From positions 29,769,501 through 29,833,500 of the forward strand of contig NC_088303.1 in assembly GCF_032854445.1 (NCBI RefSeq): DNA of 64,000 nucleotides, written 5' to 3'. The DNA comes from Liolophura sinensis. Taxonomy: Eukaryota; Mollusca; Polyplacophora; Chitonida; Chitonidae. Below are positions 12,301-24,300 of this stretch, piece by piece. Position 1 is the first letter of the stretch; every line of letters begins with the position of its first letter. Made by a program: the position numbers and the translations under genes. Below the pieces are notes generated by a model that was not told the origin of the DNA, did no database searches, and saw only the letters and a program-made list of their open reading frames with translations.

Positions 12301-15300
12301 TAGCAGACAATTACTGTTGCAAGAGAGGATATTAAGAGAGATATATCCTAGCAGTAGAGGCCTGTAGTTGATTGGCATTTTGGACATATATAATAATTAA
12401 ACAATACTGGACATTTGTGCAATTACATGTAAGTTTGTCTTTTGGTAATCTGCAAATGTTTTCACATTATTTTTAGGGATTATTCTACCACCGTTTAGTG
12501 TGAAGCGATTTCATGATATAAAACACCTCAGATGTACATACCTGATGTTGGATCAGATTGTTGTAGGTCAGCATAAGTCCTTGTGTCTGATTGCAGTTGC
12601 ATTTCTGGCCAAGCCGTGATAATCTTATCAGTGAAATGCAGTATTGGAGGATTTAGACGCAGTGTTTATGTAGGTGATGATGACGTAATGTTGTTCCTGT
12701 CAGCAAGCTGCAGATTGTCATAGGCTTCCCCCGGGGCTCTGCCTGGCTTCCACCCACCATAATGCTTGATGTCATTGTATAAGTGAACTTTTCTTGTGAA
12801 CAGCATAAAACACCAATCAAATAAATAAATATTTGTTGTCGTTCCTCCTTTTCCGCAGTATGCAGAACTTGCACATGTTTGTGCGTGTCCAGGTGCATGT
12901 GAAGGAAAACTGTCTCCTCCAGATGTTACAGAAAACCATGGCAAGAGTAAGTTTACTTTTTGCCTTTCAGATACAGCCAAATGAAATGGGTTGAGGAATA
13001 TTTGGGTACACCATATTCATTAACGCCAACGTTCGTTAATTAAGTAGTGATGAGCTGGTGACACCCTAAAACAGTGCTTCGCTTACCTCAAGCTGTTCAA
13101 ATCCACATCGTAGCATCTCCCTTTCCAATCTTCACACACAATTTTGCAATAGTAATCCAATGGTGTATCCAAATGTTCCCCATCCAGTAGTACTTGGACT
13201 ACCTTGTATGTAGTTTAGTTACTGATAATTGATGTGCCAGAAGTCTTGGAACCCATTCAGGAGATCAAACAGAATTTCATGCCACTCTCATGTATAGTGG
13301 TACACACTTAACTATTTGCTGTGAAAAAGTATTTTTTTGATTCTCAAAGGTGAAAAGTTATTTCAATGAACATATTATATTCAGACAGAAATTATAAATA
13401 TTTTACCATTGATTTGAACAAGTTCTTTACAACATGTTTTTATCAGGTGTATTTTATATTCGGACAATTTTAAGTTGTGTGGCTGGGTCATTCTAAACTG
13501 TCGGGATTTATCTTTTGTCTGCAAGTTATGTATGTTACTATGGTGACCAGGTACTGATATCTTATTACTGATGCCCTAGTTGATGGCATGTGAGAAACCA
13601 AGTTCTGGTGATCTGTTTTGCCTGGTTTCCTCCAACCGTATTGCTGGCTACCATCTTATAAGTGAAATGTTCTTGACTACGGCATAAAACACTAATCAAA
13701 TAAATAACTAAATAAATACTACTGGTCCTGTTTGTCATTACAGGTACGTACAAGATTGTCCAGGGGATGGCTGAAGACAATGCGGCCAAGGAGAAATCTT
13801 TTCCAGTCAGCAGTAATGCTCGGTCACTTCTCATTGTGTTTGGTATTAACATTGGGCTCTTGATCCTGGCTGTTTTCATTGGTGGATTATGTTACAGCAA
13901 GCGGAGTGCTTTGCGATCATACAATAAGCTTCCAGGTAAGATAACATATATTGATGGCAATTCCAAATAATTTCAATCTTTTACATTGAACATTTGCTGG
14001 GTCAGTGTGTGATGGTATGACCATCTTTGCTTAAAAAGATGAATGTGTAGAACCAAAAACCTGAAAGTTTTTGAGGATCTTGGTCATGTTTTTTGGATCG
14101 CCACGACACAAACACAGCCTAAGATTAATTTCTTGTCAGAAAAACTTAAATGATGGCATCAAAAAGGTCATCTGAAAGTGTATTTTTGCATACCAAACTT
14201 CAGGTGACAAACGGTATCATGATTCAACTGGTAGAACATAAATAAGATTTTTTGTGTTAAAATTCCAACATTTCCTGTTATGTTCCTGTGTTCCCTTATT
14301 GAAAGTGGCAGGGTCAGTTGTTAAGCTGATCATTGTTATCGTCTGTTGTCAATGTTATCATCTGCAGTCATTGTTCACATCTAGACATACCTCAGGGCTA
14401 ATCCTGTGCCCGTGGTTATTGTTCACCATAAGACTCTAATCGCCGGTGCTAATCTGTGTACTCTTTTCCATATATATCGCCATGAGAGTAGACACACAGC
14501 CTGATAAACACAGAATTTTGTCTTTAGCTCCTCTGATGAAAGCTATCTTAAGCCTCCAAGCAGACAAACATTGTTATACTGATAAGATCACAGAATGCAG
14601 AGAAGATGAGATTTAATAGATGACAGTACAGAGTAAAAAGAGATACGGAAGGGCCAGTGACCGGATTGCACCTTAAGGTTGTTGACGCTTTATTAGGATG
14701 GAAGATGTTTGCGTTGTGAATACATGTTGTTAGACTGAGTTTGAAACCACAGGTAAAACATTGATATATTTACCTGTGAAGTTTGCTCACTTATTGTGTA
14801 AAGCTTGCAGCGAATGCTACACACAGGTGTATGAATTTTGAAGCGGTAAAATATCATTTCGATGATCAATATTCCTCACCAGCATGAGTCTGGTGGGTCA
14901 TACATTATGTGATTTGTGTGCTTTGAGTGACTCATATCTACTGTACAATTGCCAAGATATGGCGTTAATTAAGTCAATCAATCATCCATGCTGCCGTACG
15001 CATAGTGCTCGGGCCTTATTTATCAAGTGTCTTAAGACTTAACACAAAAATTCAAACACCGTTACAATTAAAATGTTCTTCTCTTGGAAGTTTAAAATTT
15101 GTACACTGATTCGTTACCGTAGAACACGATCGGTGCCATGTTATAAGATAGGCAGTTAGCCCTACCATGCCGTAAAGTGGCGACGTCATTTTGCAATAGG
15201 ACGTCACTCTGTTGTCGTAATGACGTAACTCGAAAACTGAGTATTACAAGGGGAAGTCTGTCATTTGAGGAAATGTGTCAATGATGTGAACTGTCTGCCC

Positions 15301-18300
15301 TATGAGATAAAATGCAAATGAGGCAGCACAGTTATTCCCACAATGCAACGTTCGTGTGTGGATCGCACATGTTCTAGCAAAACACTATGATAGGTTGAAA
15401 TACGATCTAGCTTTCTGTTGACCAATTCCCAGTCATCTGTACAGCATGTGAAGTTACATGTCGATGACAGAGCATGTGACATGGTAGGCTGCATAATGAC
15501 GACAGAATACCGTGTGTGACATTCGAAGCTCACTGAATGCCAAGTCAGTCGAAAAAAGTCAATACTCAACCATGTTCCTCTGGCGACTTGAGCGAGCAGG
15601 TGAGTCGAAGGGAAACCCCAGATAGAACTGAACATTCAATTGTCCACTGAAGGTCAAATATTTGTAACTAATAGTCTGGAAGTCTTAACTATGAGTAGAA
15701 GCCGTAAAAAATTGGAACTGAATCTCTTTTGTTCCTGTCAGCAATAAGTCCATGTAATTGGTGTTCTGTATTTAAAGGTCTCCATGCCACCTGGGCAGGT
15801 GCTAACAAAGGGGACCTTCTTTCAATGTCGAGGAAAGCTTACCGCGATTACGAGCCACATGAAGATAAGCCACAGTTTCTACCTGTCTTGGAGGAGTGTG
15901 AAATTCCAATTGGTCATCTGGAAGTCAAACAGAGGTAGGGTGGATCTCATGAAAGCACAGGATCAGCAGAACCATTTCCATGGTGGATGCAGCTCTGGGA
16001 GGGCTAAGTACATGGTATCAGATTAAGTGTGGGTTCAGGGGTCTGCTTGTGAAAAGTGGTGCCATCTCTTGAAAATAGTGTTTATCAAATTTTTCACCTT
16101 TCAAAATCCAGAAGAAGATGCTTTTCTGATGATGATCACATTTAATTTTTCATTGGAATGTGCTTTCAATTTGAGTCAACATATAGTTACAAAAATGCAG
16201 TTGTCTGGTATTTTATTTACGTTGTAGACTCGGTGGTAATGTGTTTGGTGATACCTACAAAGGACGGTGGAAGGACAGATCAGTGGCCATCAAATGTATC
16301 ACTCATGGCATTCAGCTCAGCCAGAACAACTCAGACATTGTTAAGAAGATCAAGACAGAGGTGTCCATACTCAGGTGAGAATTGATCAGTTTGATTTATT
16401 CCTAGCAGTAGATGTGGAGTATCTCACTATACCTCATTGTGAGGTAGGATTGGATACTCCAGGATCAGTTAGAATTGGGTGAGAACCTCCTAGCAGTAGA
16501 TGTAGAGGAGATCATTATACCTGAGGCCTGTGTGTGAGGTAGGATAGGATTCTCCAGGATCAGTTGGGATCGAGTAAGAACCTTTTGGCATTAGATGTAG
16601 AGGATATCACTATACCTCAGGGTTGTGTGTGAGGTAGGATGGGATCCTCCAGGATCAGCTAGAATTGGGTGAGAACCTCCTGGCATTAGATGTAGAGGAT
16701 AGCACTATACCTCAAAGTTGTGTGTGAAGCAGAATAGGATCCTCCAGGATCAGTTGGGATTGGGTGAGGACCTCCTGGCATTAGATGTAGAAGATCTCAC
16801 TAGACCTCAGGATTGGGTGTGATGTAGGATAGGATCCTCCAGGATCAGTTGGGATTGGGTGAGGACCTCCTGGCATTAGATGTAGAAGATCTCACTAGAC
16901 CTCAGGATTGGTTGTGATGTAGGATAGGATCCTCCAGGATCAGTTGGGATTGGGTGAGGACCTCCTGGCATTAGATATAGAAGATCTCACTAGACCTCAG
17001 GATTGGGTGTGATGTAGGATAGGATCCTCCAGGATCAGGTGGGATTGGGTGAGGACCTCCTGGCATTAGATGTAGAAGATCTCACTAGACCTCAGGATTG
17101 GGTGTGATGTAGGATAGGATCCTCCAGGATCAGTTGGGATTGGGTGAGAATCTCCTGGCATTAGATGTATGGAGGATTTACTCTACCTCTGTTTTGGGTG
17201 TTTGGTAAGATTGGAAGATTGGAGAAAAGGATGTCGCATTTATTAGAATAATATAGTGTTAGGTTGTGTTGATTTTAAGAAAATGTCCACATTACACATC
17301 TTCCGAACTCTCAGATTTTTTTGTCAAAATAAATTTCACATACCTGTAATTATGTTAATTTTGTTTATTGTGATGTCACTTACAGTGCCCGTGTTTGTGG
17401 AAGTGTTTTTGCGTTTAGAGCAAAAAAGGGGCACATTCTGAAGCTTTTATTCCTCTCTTTTTGAGACTCGTATTGCAAGCTCTTTATGTCCTTGAGCTTT
17501 TTTTTGACCAGTTCCTGTTGTCTTTCAGCAAAGCCCGTCATAAAAACATAGCTGCCATGATTGGAATGTGCTTTGAGGCCAAATTTCCATACATAGTCAA
17601 TGAGATGATCAATGGAAGGTCTGTCAAAGAGTACATACTGGCTGAAGACTATGTATCATGGTCACAGAAGATCAGAATGGTAAGTAAAATAGAAGATTGG
17701 AATGGCGATATACATGTAGGTTTAGTTTAAGTTTTCCCTTTCAACTAAATGTTGATATTGTGACTCTGGCCTGGTAGTTAGCATAGCTAACACAGCATGA
17801 CCCAAGAGCCTCTCACCCAGTCATTGTTAGTCCATCTCATTCTGGCTTCTTCTCCGGTTGTACATGGGAAGGTCTTGCAGCAACCTGCGGATGGTTGTAG
17901 GTTTCTGCTGGGCTCTACCCAGTTTCCTCCCACCATAATGCTGGCCACCATCACCGGTAAGTGTTACAAAAACCTTTATAAATTAATAAATAAATATATT
18001 GTGACCAAAAACATGGAATAGTATTCACGGTCTTTGCCAGACAGTAGGGCTTCATTCAAAACATAAATTGTTTTAGCATTTCTTTAATGCATTCTGTATG
18101 CAGTGGTGTTCATCAAAGCTAACCGATTTTACTTGCCTTATATGAGTGGGTGATGTTAATGTCAATGAATGTGAAGCTTTCTGCATTCAGAAAGAACTGA
18201 TGGCAATTGGTACTTGTAAGGGAAGGCTTGAAATGGAATGTAAAAGTTGTATTTTGGGGAAAACAAGTGGAAAGAGTTTGTTGTGATGTTTGTTGTTGTT

Positions 18301-21300
18301 GCTGTTGTGACTCCAGTGTATCCAGGCTGCAGACGGAATGACCTTCCTACATTCTGTCAAACCCAACCCAATACTCCACCGAGATTTGCGCTGTGCTAAC
18401 TTGATGATCACACCAGAAGAGATCGTCATTGTAAGTATACATCTTAACTGCTGGAAAATTTTATTTTTGTCAAGTTGTACTTTTCACCAGCATAATCCAG
18501 CACACTCATCAAGGTACAAAAAATTTTAAATATTAAACATATAAATATTATATTGTAATATAAAATATTAAACCTGGATCCAAAGGTCAAGGTTTGGAAC
18601 AAATCATTCCTCTTCAGGAAAAATGGTACATGTACTTCTAATGTTATTTTTGTCAAATTATTTCTCCTTAATGATGGTGAATTATTTTCAAACAAGCCAT
18701 GACGAAATACATATTATTGCTGTTTATTATTACCCACTTCATTTTTTTTTTTTTTGACTTTAAGGTTGTTGATTTCGGAGTGACAGCCATTTTACAACCA
18801 GTACGAGAAGAGTGCCAAAGAGCCAAATGTTTCTGTAAGTCTATATCTAGTACATGCATGTGTCATGTGAAAATTTATTTATGAATATCACATTTAAGTT
18901 TGTTGTCTTTCAGATGCTATAGCATATCTATTGTGAGTTCTGGTGTTCAGCATGAAGGGGAGAGTGCAACGACTGGTTGACCTGTATCAATATAATGGCT
19001 AGGGCAGGGTGTCTTACTTGCCTTCGGTGAGCTGTCTCAGTGAAGCAGCACTAGATCAGAGAGTGGTGGAAATCCGTCATGCAACATGGAGGAACAGTAC
19101 ATGCACTCTAAGGCTTCCTTCGTCGTCATATGAAAAATTGTTAAGAACGACATTAAACCCAAAGCACTCACTCACTCACTTACTCAGTTGGGAGTTCAAT
19201 CCTGGTCTTGGACAGAGAACTTGTGGATCCCCTCTCTTTTACTGTGTGTTGGACTCACCAAGCACAGTGCATGGTCACTTGCAAAGTTCAGTGTTTATTG
19301 AATAGGGGAGTTTCGAGTTTGAACTATTTTATTGATAAAGGTATAGTCCAACTGTGTCATGTGACCAGTCAAAAATGTTAGGCAACATTTTTTTTATCAT
19401 ATTCACTATGACATGGGCATCTGAAAAAAATGTCATAAAAAGTAATTCAGAGGAGACAAATAATAGAAAACTGAGAATATGAACATTTGTCAATTTGAAA
19501 AGTTCAGAAAGGAAATAGGTGTCATTTGTGCCATTGGAAAACATTGACACAAGTGATCAATAAGTTAATGGCAACAAAGTTTGCCTAGCATTTTTCACAA
19601 GTGACATGACACAATAGAACTGTTTTTACCTTTGACCACAGAAAAGTTCCAACTCTCAACTCTCCTATTTGCAATGTGATTCCCTTGTTATAAAATGTTT
19701 TGTGGCATTATGGTCTAAACATTAAAAGATTTAAAAAAAGCTTATCTGGAACATCATAGGGTACGTGTACATACACAGCCGGGTGTGAGGATATAGTGGT
19801 ACCGGCATCTGGTCAGCAAACTTGAAAGCCTTTGGTAATATGAATGTAATTTCATAAGTCATTTCTCTGGAAACACTTTACAGACGCCTCAAACTTTTTC
19901 AATTTCTTTTCAGGCAGCTCCCCGTGAAATTGCGGGTTTGCCAATGATCTCCTCAGAATTTACGTTATCCACCCACCTTTGCTGGTGTACACTCTATGTG
20001 GATTTCCTTGAGCTTATGTCTCATGCTAGCTAATGTATGTTTAGCCTGGTAATGACCAGGCTATTCCAGAAAGACCGTGCATGAAGAAACACAAATCCGC
20101 TCATAGTTTTGTCTTTCTCTGCGAAATGAGCTGCTGTTCTCGTTGAGGTCCGCGCTCTGCCCTCATATATTCAATGACTCGCCCTCCCAGTTGTACTCAA
20201 GCCTCGCCTGTTAAGCTTATTACTGTCTACTACTTATCTCAGCATAAGCATACCCCTCACTCGAAGTTGCTCGAGTTAATCTGTGCCACTGAAGCGCACT
20301 AGCTCAGTATGAAATGCCTTCAAGAAGATTCTCTTCTAAGGCTAAACGCCACAAGGCAAAATGTACAGAACGTACTACGACAGAGAAAATTAAAATAAAA
20401 GTGAAAGCGTTGGACACTGCTAAGCAGTTTATCAGAAACCTCTCTCTTGTATCTCTTATGGAGGACAATATTCTTTTCCTATCTAAAGGTCTTAACTTTG
20501 TCCCAACTCAATAAATTGGTCCTCTAGATCTTATGTCAGATTTTAGGACTTTCGAAAAACACATGAGAACTAGGTTCCACTTACACAGTGCTAAGAGAGA
20601 TATTAAGCAAAGGGACACTCCTCTTAAACGCAAATATCCAATTGCCCAGCCTCTTGCTAATGACTCCGTGGAGAACTATCTGGATGTAACCAAATTACTC
20701 ATATCCAATGTGAGCCGTGCATTCAGTGGCGTGAACAACCTTTCGAAGGGAGCAAAGAAGTCTCTTAATAAACTATGCACGCTCGACCGTGTTATTATCA
20801 TTACGAAAGCTGATAAGAACAATACCACTGTAATACAGAATGTCTCTGATTACATTAAGGAGGCAAATAGGCAGCTCTATGATGGTATTCACTGCCAGGA
20901 AATCGGAACGATTGACCTGAATATCACGAAAGCCAAAGTATATCAGGTTGTATGTGAACTATTCAGCACAAAGCAAACTGATAAACGGTGTCTCTAAATG
21001 AATATCTCTCAGATATTTCCTGAGGGAAATAAATACTCTAAGGAAATATTTCCTCTGTGTCCTCTAATCAGCTACCATAGAGGCAAGAACCTACGTGAAA
21101 TCCTGCGTGAATCCAACTGATAGCATATGCTAACTTTATCGTTGTTGTGGACTCCTGATGAGGGTGGACCGGAGCATTAAAAGCCAGACATACCTAAAAC
21201 ACTGCAAACATAGTCATGTACAGGTTGAACCAAATCCAATGCTATGACAAACATTCACTTATATGCAGAGCTGTCCCTTTTAGTCTTGTACTATTTACAC

Positions 21301-24300
21301 AGCATGCTGTAATGGACAGTGTCGAGTCTGAGTCTACCCCAGTTAAACTTTGGGTGTGGCTTACTGGATCAGTTTTTTTCCTCTGAATTCTAGTTTATTT
21401 AATAGATTGGTATTATTTGCACCATGCGAGCTCAAGAATATTTTATCTCCAACAGTCATCTTTATGTATGGAGGAAATCAGGTGCCCAAGGTACCCCAAA
21501 AAACACTACACCTTGCCTACCTGAAAAACACCTTGGATGTTTTTGTGTTTTTTTTTAAACTAATGCCACACTGTAAAATTTTCACTTATTCTACGATGGT
21601 GACCAGTATAAATAATTGGTGTAGGGAAACAGGATACCGGTACACATTAACATTTGTCAAGATATACTGGCAAACTTTCATGTGTAACTTTTGTAATATT
21701 ACTGGAAGGCAAGTTGTCTTGAGCAAACTTCATGTAAAGCTACATGAAACAACACAATGATCATGGGGTGCTTGTTGGCACCAAGGCGATGACCTTTGGG
21801 AACTGGGGCCCATTTCACAAGTGCATGTAGCGATACATTCACGTAATTACCATGGCCATGTAATATCTACAGTACTGGTTGAAATGGAAGCTAAATGCAC
21901 GTTACATTAAGTGCAGATTTACTGAGGTTAGTGGTGTCGATGGCAAAAGCAGGTATCGTGGATTCTCCACTGATCATATGTTCTGCAGGTCAGAAGGAAC
22001 TAAGCGCATGCCCCGCCTCTATACGATGGACGGCCCCCGAAATTCTCCACCAGACCGATTCAGAGAAAAACCAGACGACCTTTACGACCAGCTGTGACGT
22101 CTACTCCTTTGGAATGATCTTGTGGGAAATGTTAAAGGGCGAGAATCCATTCTGCGAAATCCAGGCTGAGCTGGAGGTAAGAGTGGCAAGGTCTCAACAT
22201 GTACATTTATATGTGTAAATTTGCAGAGTGCTAAAATTGGGGAAATCAAATTGACTTCAGTGTTTGTACATGGTTAAGTCCTAGGCAGCTGTATACCTTT
22301 AGGCAAGAGGGCATAGTTTATGTCAACTTCATGCCTGGTGTCCTCTGCAGGGCATTACAGTTTGGCACATCATAAATATGTTCACTATAGTAACTGCTTC
22401 CTACAAGGTGACATCTTTTTAAAATAATTAACGGCCCCGATAGCTCAGTTGGTGGAGCGTCTGCTTCGGGGGCGGTAGATCCAGAGTCAATCCTGGGTCG
22501 GGTCACACCTATGACCTTAAAAAGAGGCAGCTGTAGCTTCCTGGCTTGGCGTTCAGCATTAAGGGGATAGTGCAGTGACTGGTTAACCCGTATCAGTATA
22601 ATGACTTGGGCAGGGCGCCTTACTTGCCTTTGGTAAGTTGTCTCATTGAAGCAGCTCTAGAGAAGTGGAAATCCACCCTGCAACAAGGAGACACCTTATA
22701 CTTACATAGATTCTAAGGACTCCTTCGTTGTCGTATGGCTGAAAAATTTTTAAGTACGACATTGAACCTGAATAACTCAGTCGCTCTTAAATAATTTACC
22801 TGCAGTCAAGACGACTGATATTAAAACCCTAGCAGCAGTGAAACTTCAACTAGACAGTGATCAGCTTGTGTGTTCGCATTGGTTGTGTGTTCAAATTTTA
22901 ACCAGACTTTAAACAGCTTCTTGATTTTCTTAGGTTATAAGTAAAAAAGTAAGATTCAGCACACAGGCAACTGAAAACTATGCGTAAAAAAACTTTCATT
23001 TATTTTTTCAGATTTTTTTAAGAGTGTGGAAAGTCATGGAAATATTTGAACACTATGGTAGGCTTTATGAACCACACTGACGGTATTGAGGAACAATGAC
23101 ATCACATCATCTGGCTTCGTGATGTTCGCCAGACAGAAGGAATTTTGGGAATATTATTTCAGTAATCTTTTACTCATAAGTAAAAAGATTTATTCCAACA
23201 TTCAGTGTCATGATTAGAGTGGGATAAACTTTCTGTGACGTCAGAGTTCCTAACTTCTGATAGTATGGTCCATAAAGCCCACCTTAAAAGTCAACTGTTT
23301 GAGCGCCTTGAACTATTTTTGAAAAAAATCAACAAAAAAATAAATGAGAGTACATTTATGCATAGTTTTAAGTGGTGTATTTGGTGATGCCTACTTCGAT
23401 TTTTAAAGGCTTTTTCTTTAAATTTTGACCAGACATCAATTAACTCATGGGTTCACACCAGGTTACTGCACAGTTATGACGTCATTTGCTGCGATACAGG
23501 AAAAATATCATCTCCAAGCAGCCATAGCCTGACTGTAATCATAAAACTCTCATAAAACTCTGGTCTTGGCCTTTCTTTTATAATGACATTGCTGTACCAC
23601 TGACCATCTGCTAAACAATTTGCTGGACATAAACTGAGCTCACTATGGCTATGCATTGTGCCATAAGGATAGATTACTTCTGTTTATTTGCCAAATGATA
23701 ATAGTTTGCATTGGGCAATTTGATTTCCCCTGATTATCATGTAGAGGTAAAATATTCTCGAGAACTGCATGTATGTTAAACACCATGCAGTTAATCAATC
23801 GTTCAGACATTTGATGTTCAGGTATCAGTTCCATCTAAATACTTTGCCGATCTGTAAATAGATAGCTGTCAAGGTGTCGAGTTCCCAGCTGAACCTTGTG
23901 ACTTTGGTGGTTTATTCAGTTAAGTGTCTTGCTACAATGCAGATCTGATCTTGACCAGTGAGATTGCTTGTTTTAATGCTGTAGCTCTCGCTATTTCCTT
24001 AGATGCTTTGGGTCAAGGTTTGTCAGCTACTTATGCCCAGTTTCTTCCGAACATATGTATTCTGTAGTACAGCAATAAACCACTGTGAAAAATAGCGAAA
24101 ACATCTGTTATTAGACATGGTTAATCCAATTTTAATTGTTTTACGAAAATCACTGTTCAGTGTCAGAGGAGGGTATAAAAATAAAACCTGGAAATCATGT
24201 AATTTTAAAAAATCTAAAAACCTAAAAAAATCTAGACTACCGTGGAAATTTAAATGAAATCTAGATTACCATGGTAATTTGTATAAAATCTAGACCACCG

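Noticed and set aside
22432-22505. tRNA gene (A and B box present)
   Set aside because: Acceptor and anticodon stems do not close and the sequence continues into a SINE body; it is the head of SINE-2. The same reasoning rejects a tRNA at 56017.
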